DNA from: an uncultured Veillonellaceae bacterium
Lineage (GTDB): Bacteria > Bacillota > Negativicutes > Veillonellales > Negativicoccaceae
Length of the DNA stretch: 29,987 nt
Reading direction: 5' to 3'
Assembly (NCBI GenBank): GCA_900556745.1
Contig: USPU01000006.1
Coordinates: 1 to 29,987 of the forward strand
A program made the translations under genes and the position numbers. Below the pieces are notes generated by a model. The model ran no database searches. It was not told the origin of the DNA and saw nothing but the letters and a program-made list of their open reading frames with translations. Positions 8,219-15,380 of the stretch are shown piece after piece. The first letter of the stretch is position 1. Each line of letters starts with the position of its first letter.

Positions 8219-8761
8219 ATGGGAAACAAACGGCAGTGGTACTTGCTTGTAATTTGCGTTTTCATCGGCGTGCTGTCGGTATTTGCCGCCGAACCGATTG
8301 CGGCGGAGAAGGTCGTTATCCTGCCGACGGCAACGGCGGAGCGACATGCGGAACTCGGCACCTATGTGGAACGACGTTTGGCCGAGCCGTTTCGCTATCC
8401 GTACTATGAAATAACGAACGGTCCGCAAACGACAATACCGTTCACGCGCTACGACTTTGCCGCCGTCGCCGAGGCTTACGATGCGGATATCGTCGTCGGT
8501 TCGGAGTTGGCGCGTTTGGCGCAATTCACACGCACGGATTGGAACGGCGACTGGTGGACTACCACGTTCGGTGAGTTGCGCGTGTATGCGTATTACCGGC
8601 CGAACGATCAGCTGCAGGTGTGGCAAAGCACGTACAATGACACGGCGGAAGAATCGGTTTTGAATACGCCGCAGGCGGTCGTCAAGGAAATGACCGATCG
8701 CGTGCTGGCAGAGTTTCCCTACCGACGCATGCCGACGCATCGACCGCGCGTGTCGGCGTAA
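8219..8761 (+). CDS. Secreted hypothetical protein
   Basis: A 180-aa protein with ATG after GGGAGG. A signal peptide covers about residues 1-29 (hydrophobic YLLVICVFIGVLSVFAA, then EPIAA). The mature part begins KVVILPTATAERHAELGTYV, then YYEITN, DADIVVGSELARL and LRVYAYYRPNDQLQVWQS. This order (VxxLP, surface helix, Y.I, AD.VVGxL, long strand with W) resembles the TolB-N/LpoB/DUF799-like fold of small periplasmic proteins; that is inference from pattern only. It closes the purL-led unit, followed 25 bases later by a strong terminator. Function unknown. Confidence 0.7.
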   Translation: MGNKRQWYLLVICVFIGVLSVFAAEPIAAEKVVILPTATAERHAELGTYVERRLAEPFRYPYYEITNGPQTTIPFTRYDFAAVAEAYDADIVVGSELARLAQFTRTDWNGDWWTTTFGELRVYAYYRPNDQLQVWQSTYNDTAEESVLNTPQAVVKEMTDRVLAEFPYRRMPTHRPRVSA

Positions 8762-8786
8762 CGGGTCATAGCGGATACCGAGGTGC

Positions 8787-8823
8787 AAAAAAAGCAAGCG
8801 CAGTTTTGCGCTTGCTTTTTTTT
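8787..8823 (+). terminator. Strong Rho-independent terminator
   Basis: A long perfect stem whose G/C core is GCAAGCGCA / TGCGCTTGC, with a GTTT loop, flanked by A7 and T8. It ends the purL unit; its right arm also supplies the -35 of the tRNA promoter. Confidence 0.93.
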
Positions 8824-8840
8824 ATTTCATCGGCTATAAT
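8812..8840 (+). promoter_or_regulatory. tRNA operon promoter
   Basis: A perfect TATAAT (8835-8840) with a weak -35 TTGCTT (8812-8817) at 17 bases, inside the preceding terminator. The start site would be near 8847, just upstream of tRNA-Asn. Confidence 0.65.
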
Positions 8841-8854
8841 TACTTTTGTTATAT

Positions 8855-8930
8855 TCCCTGATAGCTCAGTTGGTAGAGCAATCGGCTGTTAACCGATCGG
8901 TCGTAGGTTCGAGTCCTACTCAGGGAGCCA
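8855..8930 (+). tRNA. tRNA-Asn (GTT)
   Basis: A complete cloverleaf: acceptor TCCCTGA / TCAGGGA, anticodon loop CTGTTAA with GTT at 8888-8890, T-loop TTCGAGT and encoded CCA. First gene of a six-tRNA unit. Confidence 0.97.
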
Positions 8931-8931
8931 T

Positions 8932-9006
8932 AGGGGTGTAGCCAAGCGGTAAGGCAGCGGACTCTGACTCCGCCATGCGCAGGTTCGAATCCTTCCACCC
9001 CTGCCA
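8932..9006 (+). tRNA. tRNA-Gln (CTG)
   Basis: Acceptor AGGGGTG / CACCCCT, anticodon stem GCGGA / TCCGC, loop CTCTGAC with CTG at 8964-8966, CCA encoded. The CTG anticodon reads only CAG, so a TTG isoacceptor for CAA must exist elsewhere. It lies one base after tRNA-Asn. Confidence 0.95.
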
Positions 9007-9009
9007 CGT

Positions 9010-9085
9010 GATCCATTAGCTCAGTTGGTAGAGCACCTGACTTTTAATCAGGGTGTCCCGCGTTCGAGTCGCGGATGGATCACCA
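9010..9085 (+). tRNA. tRNA-Lys (TTT)
   Basis: Acceptor GATCCAT / ATGGATC, anticodon stem CCTGA / TCAGG, loop CTTTTAA with TTT at 9043-9045, T-loop TTCGAGT and encoded CCA. Confidence 0.97.
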
Positions 9086-9094
9086 CTTTTTTCT

Positions 9095-9170
9095 GGCCCG
9101 TTGGTCAAGTGGTTAAGACACCGCCCTCTCAAGGCGGGATCGGTGGGTTCAAATCCCCCACGGGTCACCA
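9095..9170 (+). tRNA. tRNA-Glu (CTC)
   Basis: Acceptor GGCCCGT / ACGGGTC with a G-U pair at 2-71, perfect anticodon stem CCGCC / GGCGG, loop CTCTCAA with CTC at 9128-9130, encoded CCA. It looks like a copy of the tRNA-Glu(TTC) that follows. Its T-stem GTGGG / CCCCC contains a T-C mismatch (9144 against 9158) and its T-loop reads TTCAAAT. It reads GAG, which the TTC tRNA can also read, so it is not essential by decoding. Confidence 0.9.
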
Positions 9171-9204
9171 ATTCATTTTAACCTTGGGGAACAATTTTAT
9201 ACAC

Positions 9205-9279
9205 GGCCCGTTGGTCAAGTGGTTAAGACACCGCCCTTTCACGGCGGTATCGGGGGTTCGAATCCCCCACGGGTCACCA
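9205..9279 (+). tRNA. tRNA-Glu (TTC)
   Basis: The same acceptor as its neighbour (GGCCCGT / ACGGGTC), anticodon loop CTTTCAC with TTC at 9238-9240, perfect T-stem GGGGG / CCCCC, CCA encoded. The variable loop is one base shorter than in the CTC copy. Confidence 0.97.
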
Positions 9280-9287
9280 TTTTATAT

Positions 9288-9363
<76 letters not shown>

Positions 9364-9367
9364 TTTG

Positions 9368-9393
9368 AAAAAGAGACCGCGCGTCTCTTTTTT
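9368..9393 (+). terminator. Terminator of the six-tRNA unit
   Basis: AAAAAGAGAC / GTCTC stem with a five-base loop, then T6. It begins five bases after the tRNA-Val CCA. Confidence 0.85.
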
Positions 9394-9462
9394 ATTGCGC
9401 AAATTTCCGTTTGTCGCGCGACTTTCACGCAGACGATGAAGATGTCATGGCGTCAAATTTCC

Positions 9463-9491
9463 TTGACAAAAAGGCGAATTTTACGTAAAAT
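9463..9491 (+). promoter_or_regulatory. tRNA-Ser promoter
   Basis: A perfect -35 TTGACA (9463-9468), a 17-base spacer and TAAAAT (9486-9491). It is one of the best sigma-70-type promoters in the window, and the start site falls about ten bases before the tRNA. Confidence 0.88.
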
Positions 9492-9508
9492 AGTGGAAGC
9501 TTTTACTT

Positions 9509-9599
9509 GGAGCGGTACTCAAGAGGCTGAAGAGGACGGTTTGCTAAATCGTTAGACGGTTTACCCCGTGCGTGGGTTCGAATCCCACCCGCTCCGCCA
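9509..9599 (+). tRNA. tRNA-Ser (GCT)
   Basis: A 91-base class II tRNA with a long variable arm. Acceptor GGAGCGG / CCGCTCC, anticodon stem ACGGT / ATCGT, loop TTGCTAA with GCT at 9543-9545, T-loop TTCGAAT, discriminator G and encoded CCA. Confidence 0.96.
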
Positions 9600-9611
9600 G
9601 TTTATTTATCC

Positions 9612-9634
9612 GACACGACAGTGTCTTTTTTTTT
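9612..9634 (+). terminator. tRNA-Ser terminator
   Basis: Short stem GACAC / GTGTC with a GACA loop followed by T9. Its T-run merges into the -35 of the next promoter. Confidence 0.8.
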
Positions 9635-9662
9635 GCCCATGATTAAAAATTTCATGTAGAAT
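9633..9662 (+). promoter_or_regulatory. Promoter of the acyl-CoA synthetase gene
   Basis: TTGCCC (9633-9638), an 18-base spacer and TAGAAT (9657-9662). The expected start is near 9669, directly before the palindrome at 9677-9690. Confidence 0.5.
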
Positions 9663-9676
9663 ATAAGAAATGAGCT

Positions 9677-9690
9677 GCCGAAATTTCGGC
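9677..9690 (+). promoter_or_regulatory. Perfect 14-bp palindrome in the acyl-CoA synthetase leader
   Basis: GCCGAAATTTCGGC lies between the likely transcription start and the ribosome site AAGGAGG (9692-9698). It could be an operator for a dimeric repressor, or an RNA hairpin next to the ribosome site. No regulator can be named. Confidence 0.4.
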
Positions 9691-9703
9691 CAAGGAGGAA
9701 ACC

Positions 9704-11182
9704 ATGTTACTGGATGAACTGATCACCGGCCATGATCCGGAGAGTATTGCCATTCGCGGTCCCGAAAATGTCACGTATGGACAACTGAAAGAACACATCG
9801 CGCGGTATCGCACCGTCTTGCAAAAAAAGGGCGTGAAGCGAGGCGATCGCGTCGGTTTGTATGAACAGAACAGTCCCGCCTTTATTTATATTTACTTCGC
9901 GATCGTCAGTCTGGGCGCGATCGTCGTTCCGATCAACTGCATGCTGACCGAAGCGGAAGTGGACTATATCGCTAAAGACGCGGGCTTGGTGTTGTTGATA
10001 GCGCATAAAGAACTGCACACGGCGGCGCCGCTGCTTTTGGTGGCGGACCTGGCCGAAGAAGCTCAGGGCATCGCCGCGGCGGAATGCGTTCCCGCCGAAG
10101 CGCAACGGGAAGATGCGGATGTGACTACGTTCATTTACACGTCAGGCACGACCGGTCGACCCAAGGGCGCGATGCTCACGCATCGTAATCTGGCGGAAAA
10201 CGTCAAGCAGTTCAATGCGGTTTTACCGCACGCGCCGGAGGATCACGTTCTTTGCGTGTTGCCGATGTACCATTGTTTCGGTTGGACGACCTGCGTCATG
10301 AATCCGCTTATCCGAGGGGCCAGCGTCGTTCCGGTCAACACGTTCCGTCCGGGCGAAATCTTGCAGGCGATTGAAACGTATGCGGTAACGGTATCTTTCT
10401 TAGTGCCGCCGTTGTACCATCTGCTGGTGCGCCTGGCCGCGCCCGAACGGTTGAAATCGGTCCGTCTCTTCGTCTCGGGCGGAGCCAGTTTACCCGAACC
10501 GGTCGCGAAGAAATTCGAAGAAATTTACGGTCGGCCGATCATCGAAGGTTACGGACTTTCGGAAGCGTCGCCGGTCGTCGCGGTCAATCCGGAAGCGAAA
10601 CATAAATACTACTCCATCGGTCCGGCGCTTCCGGGCGTACGCGTTAAAATCAGCGGGTACGACGCGACGACGTATGAGCCGGGAACGATCGGTGAACTTT
10701 TAGTGCAGGGCGCCAACGTCATGCAAGGATATTGGCATTTACCCGAAGCGACGGCGGAGGCCTTGCAGGACGGCTGGCTGCATACGGGCGATCTCGCCTA
10801 TATGGATGAAGACGAGTATATCTACATCGTCGACCGCTCCAAGGACATGATCATCGTCAACGGGGAAAATGTGTACCCGCGCGAAGTGGAAGACGAAATC
10901 TATCGGTACCCGGGCGTGGCGGAAGTCGCGGTGGTCGGTCATCCCGACGGTTTGCGCGGACAATTCGTGTGCGCGTACATCGTGTTGCACGAAGACGCGG
11001 AACTCGATACGCAGGCCTTGCGCAAATATTTGGCGCAACGTCTCGCCGCGTTCAAATTGCCGCGCAAATACGTCGTTTTGGATGCGCTCCCGAAAAACAG
11101 CACGGGAAAAATTTTAAAACGGGTGCTGCAGGAAAGCGATACCTTTTCCGGCGCCGAGTCGGACGATAAAAATAACGCGTAA
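9704..11182 (+). CDS. Long-chain acyl-CoA synthetase-like AMP-binding enzyme
   Basis: A 492-aa member of the ANL superfamily, which activates a carboxylate as acyl-AMP and transfers it to CoA. Motifs: P-loop YTSGTTGRPKG (145-155), the aromatic LPMYHCFGW segment, IIEGYGLSEASPV, WLHTGDLAYMDEDEY, the hinge DRSKDMIIVNGENVYPREVE and the catalytic Lys469 in STGKILK. Length and the motifs fit fatty-acyl-CoA ligases of the FadD/LcfB group, although exact chain length cannot be read; other carboxylates are possible. AAGGAGG precedes the ATG. It is monocistronic, with its own promoter and terminator. The C-terminal residues after Lys469 are acidic and probably unstructured. Confidence 0.9.
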   Translation: MLLDELITGHDPESIAIRGPENVTYGQLKEHIARYRTVLQKKGVKRGDRVGLYEQNSPAFIYIYFAIVSLGAIVVPINCMLTEAEVDYIAKDAGLVLLIAHKELHTAAPLLLVADLAEEAQGIAAAECVPAEAQREDADVTTFIYTSGTTGRPKGAMLTHRNLAENVKQFNAVLPHAPEDHVLCVLPMYHCFGWTTCVMNPLIRGASVVPVNTFRPGEILQAIETYAVTVSFLVPPLYHLLVRLAAPERLKSVRLFVSGGASLPEPVAKKFEEIYGRPIIEGYGLSEASPVVAVNPEAKHKYYSIGPALPGVRVKISGYDATTYEPGTIGELLVQGANVMQGYWHLPEATAEALQDGWLHTGDLAYMDEDEYIYIVDRSKDMIIVNGENVYPREVEDEIYRYPGVAEVAVVGHPDGLRGQFVCAYIVLHEDAELDTQALRKYLAQRLAAFKLPRKYVVLDALPKNSTGKILKRVLQESDTFSGAESDDKNNA

Positions 11183-11188
11183 GAAAAT

Positions 11189-11216
11189 AAAAAAACTGCC
11201 ATGTGGCAGTTTTTTT
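11189..11216 (+). terminator. Terminator between convergent genes
   Basis: AAAAAAACTGCC / GGCAGTTTTTTT stem with an ATGT loop. A-rich and T-rich flanks on both sides mean it can end transcription from the acyl-CoA synthetase (plus) and from the sppA unit (minus). Confidence 0.9.
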
Positions 11217-11255
11217 ATTGCGTAAATACAGATGCGTGAAGCATAACGGATCTCG

Positions 11256-11852
11256 CTAAAAGCGGCTGAGTTCTTCCAGCGCCCCTGACCACATCGGCAT
11301 ATTCGCGAGAAATAACCAGACGAAAGCAATAATCAGGAAGGTGACCAAGAGCAAGAGGCCGATAAACGGAAACAGTAAAGTGCAGACAGCACGCCCGAGA
11401 CTGATTCCATAATTTTTTTGCAACGCCGTGACCAATAGGAAGATCGTCCAGCACGTCACCACCAACGTGAGCGCGTCAAAGAGCGGCGCACTGACAGCCG
11501 CCGGCAAGAAATTAAGGATCACGCCCAAGGCCGTCAGGGCGTTGGGAAACAACGCGAACGGCAAGGCCTGCAAGAGCCCTTGCACGGTCCCTTCGCCGCC
11601 CAAAAGAGACGCGCAGAAATGCATGAGAGCGCCGCCGATTAAAAAATACAATGCGCCGCCGATGAGTGAGCCGGCGAACACGGCGACCAGGGTATTCGGC
11701 ATCAGCCCGACCGAAGCGAGCGAAGTGATCAGCGTGCTCAAAATAAACACGATGACGGCTTCGCCCTTGGCATCGGTATGAGTGATGCGATAAAACGCCC
11801 ATTGCGGCCGCGTGATCACATCATAGAGAAATTCCAACGCGTTACTGAGCAT
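11256..11852 (-). CDS. Yip1-family membrane protein
   Basis: A 198-aa polytopic membrane protein with about five hydrophobic segments. The N-terminal pattern (LSNALEFLYDVITRPQWAFY with 'RP' before the first membrane segment) and the following small-residue-rich segments (AGSLIGGALYFLIGGALMHF) match the Yip1/YIP1 domain family. Its role in bacteria is poorly known. Its start overlaps the end of sppA by 11 bases, so the two are co-translated; a role beside SppA in membrane quality control is possible but inferred only from linkage. Confidence 0.75.
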   Translation of the reverse strand: MLSNALEFLYDVITRPQWAFYRITHTDAKGEAVIVFILSTLITSLASVGLMPNTLVAVFAGSLIGGALYFLIGGALMHFCASLLGGEGTVQGLLQALPFALFPNALTALGVILNFLPAAVSAPLFDALTLVVTCWTIFLLVTALQKNYGISLGRAVCTLLFPFIGLLLLVTFLIIAFVWLFLANMPMWSGALEELSRF

Positions 11853-12795
11853 GCGGCGCCTCCCATTCGGTGCGAGCGCTCCCGCCTTCGCGACGAGCTA
11901 AGCTCCCGATGCTTTCACGAAACGCGCCGCGGAGTTCGGCGCCGAAAAGACGTTGCCAGGAAACCGAAGCGTCGTCGTATTCGCGCGTGGGCACGTCCGT
12001 CGCGGGCAAGCCGACGAGGTTGGCCGTATAATCGAGCGCGTCATAGTAATTGCCCATCTCGTCCACGAGACCGGCGGCCTGCGCCTGACGTCCCGTAAAA
12101 ATACGTCCGTCGGCCAGTTCGCGAACGCGTTGCGGATCCATTTGCCGACCGGTTGCGACAACGTCTACGAATTGTTCATAAATGTCATCGACCATGCCTT
12201 GCACGAGGGCGCGCTCTTCCGGTGTCATCGGACGATCCGGCGAAAGAATATCTTTATGCGCGCCGGATTTAATTTTATCGTTGTTGATACCGAGTTTACC
12301 CATCAATTCTTCATAGTTCGTATAGCCGATGTATACGCCGATACTGCCCGTCATCGAGGAAGGGTTGGCGAAAATCCGATCGCCTTTCGCGGCGAGCCAA
12401 TATCCGCCCGACGCGCAGGTGTCGCCCATCGAAACGATGACCGGTTTGCCGCTTGCCTTCAGCCGATCGATTTCGTCGCCGATTTCCTGTGATGCGGTGG
12501 CCGAACCGCCGGGACTGTTAATACGCAATAGGACCGCTTTGGCGGCGGGATCCGCCGACGCTTGGCGAATTTCTTTCATGAGACGTCCCGATGAGGCCGT
12601 TGTGCCGCCGCTGAAAAGGTTGGACGGCATATCGTCGGCGCCGACAATCGGACCGTCGACACGAATTACCGCCACGTAACCGTCGCCGTTATGAATCGTT
12701 TTTTTGTCAGAGCGTGACGGTTGTAAAAAAACAGCAAATGCAATACATAAAAGGATGATGGCGCCGATTACCCAGCGCTTTTTCTTTTTATCCAT
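11842..12795 (-). CDS. sppA: Signal peptide peptidase SppA, short form
   Basis: A 317-aa serine protease of the ClpP-crotonase fold that degrades cleaved signal peptides in the membrane. A basic start and one membrane anchor (residues 8-24) lead to an extracytoplasmic domain. The catalytic Ser129 lies in TCASGGYW and the general base Lys181 in SGAHKDIL; SPGGS (94-98) and MTGSIGV are family marks. Its length fits the single-domain form of Firmicutes, not the 67-kDa tandem form of E. coli. AAGGAGG stands before the ATG. It is transcribed divergently from the mre operon and precedes the Yip1-like gene. Confidence 0.95.
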   Translation of the reverse strand: MDKKKKRWVIGAIILLCIAFAVFLQPSRSDKKTIHNGDGYVAVIRVDGPIVGADDMPSNLFSGGTTASSGRLMKEIRQASADPAAKAVLLRINSPGGSATASQEIGDEIDRLKASGKPVIVSMGDTCASGGYWLAAKGDRIFANPSSMTGSIGVYIGYTNYEELMGKLGINNDKIKSGAHKDILSPDRPMTPEERALVQGMVDDIYEQFVDVVATGRQMDPQRVRELADGRIFTGRQAQAAGLVDEMGNYYDALDYTANLVGLPATDVPTREYDDASVSWQRLFGAELRGAFRESIGSLARREGGSARTEWEAPHAQ

Positions 12796-12828
12796 GAATC
12801 CTCCTTAAAAACAAAACAGATCAGTTTC

Positions 12829-12837
12829 ATTTTAGCA
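12829..12837 (-). promoter_or_regulatory. sppA promoter (extended -10)
   Basis: On the minus strand, TGCTAAAAT is an extended -10 about 34 bases upstream of the ATG. No good -35 is seen at normal spacing. Confidence 0.5.
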
Positions 12838-12928
12838 TAAATAGTATTAAGCACACGCAAAAAGACATTAACCATTGGTAAAAGCATTGCCGGCGTGCGT
12901 TTTCCGGTGCGCGCTACTATAGGAAATA

Positions 12929-12937
12929 TGTTAAAAT
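12929..12937 (+). promoter_or_regulatory. Candidate promoter of the mre operon (extended -10)
   Basis: TGTTAAAAT is an extended -10 motif 47 bases before the first mre gene. The -35 region is GC-rich and does not match. TACTAT at 12915-12920 is an alternative. Confidence 0.4.
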
Positions 12938-12984
12938 AACAAGATAGGCAATTAAGGAAATAATAATCGTGACGGAGCGAAGAG

Positions 12985-14013
12985 ATGAAACGAATTTCAA
13001 TGCGCAGTCTGCTGGTCGGGATCGACCCGGGCTCGTTATATACACGTGTGGTGGTGGCGGATGCTCAGCAGGAAATATCCGAGCCGTCGCTGGCGGCGGT
13101 AACCACGCAGGGGGAAGTCGTCGCTGTCGGTACCGAGGCGGCGATCCGATTGCGGGCGGAGCCGCGCGGTCTCGTCGCGGTGCGACCGTTCGCGGGCGGC
13201 GTCGTGGCGCAACAGGCCGCCGCGCAATTACTATTACAATCGATTTTGGATAAAGTGCAACGCGGTGCCGTGACGCGGCCGACCGTGTGTCTTGCCGTGC
13301 CTTCGTTGCCGTCGCAGGTGGCGGTCCGGGCATGGTTGCAGACGACGCGCAAGGCGGGCGTATTGGAAACGTTGCTGGCGGATCGTGGCGCGGCGGCGGC
13401 GATAGGTACCGGTTGGGATCCGGTGCGCGCGGAAGCGGCGATGGCGGCGGATTGCGGCGAAGGGTTTACGTTGACCGCGCTTTCGGGCGGCGGTTATCTC
13501 GCTAATGATTATCTGCCGGCCGGCGGCCGCGCTTTGAGCGCGGCGTTGCGGGCGTACTTGCGCGAAACCTACGGAGTGATGGTGGAGTCCGCTACGATTC
13601 AAACGCTCGTGCGTGAAGTGGCGGTCTGCGTACAGAGCGTCGGCGAAACCCGACAGGAGTGTACGGGACGCCTGCTGGCTGATGGCACATTGACGGAGTT
13701 CACTGTGACATCGACGGAGCTGCTGCCGCTCGTGCGTGAAGTGACGAATGTCTGGCTGCAACGCTTTCGCCGTTTAGTACGCGGACTTTCCGCGCAGGCG
13801 CAGGCGGATCTTTTAGAAAACGGCGTACGCCTGACCGGCGGCGCGGCATTGGTCAAAGGGTTTGATTTGGCGCTCGCGGAAACGCTCGGCATTCCCGTGC
13901 AGGTCGCGAAAGAGCCGTTCGGCACCGTGGCGCGAGGCGGCATGCTGGCGTTGAAGCGCCGCGCGGAGTGGCCGTATTTACTGGTCGGTGGCAACGTGGG
14001 GAGGAATGAATAG
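12985..14013 (+). CDS. mreB: Divergent MreB-like actin homologue
   Basis: A 342-aa protein in the mreB slot directly before mreC. It aligns along its length with MreB: LLVGIDPGSLYTRVVV (9-24) for the phosphate-1 loop, EPSLAAV (33-39), VAVRPFAGGVV (64-74), CLAVPS (102-107), AAAAIG (136-141), MAADCGEGFT (153-162) for phosphate-2, and RLTGGAALVKGFD (282-294) with VAKEPFGTVARGGMLAL (307-323) at the C-terminus. Nucleotide motifs are eroded: the DLGTANT loop reads DPGSLYT, the IEEP Glu pair becomes DR (133-134), GGGTTEV becomes GEGFTLT, and TGGGA becomes TGGAA. Filament formation with weak or no ATPase activity is possible. The ribosome site is weak (GGAGCGAAGAG); a start at 13000 is an alternative. 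The stop overlaps the mreC start by one base. Confidence 0.8.
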   Translation: MKRISMRSLLVGIDPGSLYTRVVVADAQQEISEPSLAAVTTQGEVVAVGTEAAIRLRAEPRGLVAVRPFAGGVVAQQAAAQLLLQSILDKVQRGAVTRPTVCLAVPSLPSQVAVRAWLQTTRKAGVLETLLADRGAAAAIGTGWDPVRAEAAMAADCGEGFTLTALSGGGYLANDYLPAGGRALSAALRAYLRETYGVMVESATIQTLVREVAVCVQSVGETRQECTGRLLADGTLTEFTVTSTELLPLVREVTNVWLQRFRRLVRGLSAQAQADLLENGVRLTGGAALVKGFDLALAETLGIPVQVAKEPFGTVARGGMLALKRRAEWPYLLVGGNVGRNE

Positions 14014-14906
14014 TGCGGGGAATCGAACGACGCACGCTGGTTTGGGCGATTGCCATCCTGCTTTTGATCGGTTTGGTCGGTTGGGCATGGAGGCATCGTG
14101 AGGCGGTGCCTTTTGTCACGCAACCGCTGGTCGCGGCTGCGACGCCGTTTGAATACGGAACGGCGCGTGTGGCGCAGGAGGTGCTTGGCGGCGCGACGAT
14201 CTTGCGCGGCGCGGTAACCGGCTATGCGGAACTGCAACAGCTGCGAGCGGAAAATGACGCGCTGCGCGGCGCATTGACGGCGCAACGCGAAATTGTCGCG
14301 GAAAATGAACGCCTGCGAGCGCTGTTGCAATTTGAAGCGACCTATCCGCAATATCAGGTGCGGGCCGCGCGCGTGATTACTCGCGATGACGGCGGCTGGA
14401 CGCAGAGCGCGGTGATCGACTGCGGCAAAGCGGAAGGTTTGACGAAATATATGGCGGTGATGTTGCCGCAGGGCGTGGTCGGATTTGTCAGCGATGTGTA
14501 TCCGCACTCGGCGCGAATCCAATTTATTTTAGACCCCCGCACCGCGGTGGGTGGTATCGTGCAGCGCCCGCAGTCGCGCGTGGCGGCGCTCGTTTCCGGC
14601 AACGGCAACGATGTCGCGCATCCGGAGATGATCGATATCGTCAAAGAAGGCGATATCGTGGTCGGGGATGCGATTGTCACGTCGGGATACGGGGGATTGT
14701 ATCCCAAGGGGCTTTTGATCGGTACGGTGAAAGAAATCGTGCCGGATCCTTCGGGGGTCGTAAAGCGCGCCGTGTTGACCCCGGCCGTTGATTTTACCAA
14801 ATTGGAAGAAGTGTTGGTGATTTTGAACGCGTCCACCGCGGCCGTGCCGCTTGAGCAGATGCCGAATCTCGTTCCCGATGCGCCGCAGGAAGGAGCGAAG
14901 GAATGA
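14013..14906 (+). CDS. mreC: Rod shape-determining protein MreC
   Basis: A 297-aa bitopic protein of the elongasome. A short cytoplasmic start and one membrane helix (about 8-26) are followed by a coiled coil (about 70-110, with LQQLRAENDALRGAL and ENERLRALLQFE), then the two beta-domains. Family marks are VITRDDGGWTQSAVIDCGKAEGL, GVVGFVSDVYPHSARIQFILDP and IVTSGYGGLYPKGLLIGTV. It starts at GTG with GGGGAGG upstream. It links cytoplasmic MreB and MreD to PBP2 and RodA. The next gene overlaps its end by four bases (ATGA). Confidence 0.95.
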   Translation: MRGIERRTLVWAIAILLLIGLVGWAWRHREAVPFVTQPLVAAATPFEYGTARVAQEVLGGATILRGAVTGYAELQQLRAENDALRGALTAQREIVAENERLRALLQFEATYPQYQVRAARVITRDDGGWTQSAVIDCGKAEGLTKYMAVMLPQGVVGFVSDVYPHSARIQFILDPRTAVGGIVQRPQSRVAALVSGNGNDVAHPEMIDIVKEGDIVVGDAIVTSGYGGLYPKGLLIGTVKEIVPDPSGVVKRAVLTPAVDFTKLEEVLVILNASTAAVPLEQMPNLVPDAPQEGAKE

Positions 14907-15379
14907 CAACGACCCGCCGGTGGGTAAGCGCGCTGCTTATTCTTTTCCTGCAGACGGCCGTGTTGCCGCTTTGGTGGCAGGCGGAGGTGCGTCCCGATCT
15001 CTGGCTGGTGGCGGTGGTCCTCATTACGCTTTTCTACGGACCGCGGTACGGTCTTTTTGCCGCTGCTTTGGCGGGGGTGATCGCCGATGTGCTGGCCGCC
15101 AATTTTTTCGGTCCGCATCTGGCGGGATACTTGCTGCTCATTTTGCCGTTGTGGCTCGCCTGGTCGCGCTTTCAGATTCGTTGGGAAATGTCGTTTCTCG
15201 CGGTGCTTGTGGCAAGTCTTTTCGCGGCGCTTGTATACTATTGCAGTTGGTGGCTGGGGGGCATACCGATTAATGTGACGCGAAGTTTCCTCAGCGTAGC
15301 GTTGCCGCAGGCGCTTTTGAACGCGCTGGTGGCCCTGGCGCTGCATCCGCTTTTGCGGCCGCGCCGCCAAGGAGATTGA
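14903..15379 (+). CDS. mreD: Rod shape-determining protein MreD
   Basis: A 158-aa membrane protein with five or six hydrophobic segments, the right size for MreD. The segment VRPDLWLVAVVLITLFYGPR and GLFAAALAGVIADVLAANFF (a GxxxGxxxD-type helix) are typical. The start is at ATGA overlapping mreC, after AAGGAGCGAAGG. It is part of the membrane core of the elongasome with MreC, PBP2 and RodA. Confidence 0.9.
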   Translation: MTTTRRWVSALLILFLQTAVLPLWWQAEVRPDLWLVAVVLITLFYGPRYGLFAAALAGVIADVLAANFFGPHLAGYLLLILPLWLAWSRFQIRWEMSFLAVLVASLFAALVYYCSWWLGGIPINVTRSFLSVALPQALLNALVALALHPLLRPRRQGD

Positions 15380-15380
15380 C

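Noticed and set aside
9095..9279. Possible direct repeat or attachment site made by the two tRNA-Glu genes
   Set aside because: Both are complete tRNAs in a tRNA operon with nothing mobile between or beside them, so ordinary tandem duplication explains the repeat.
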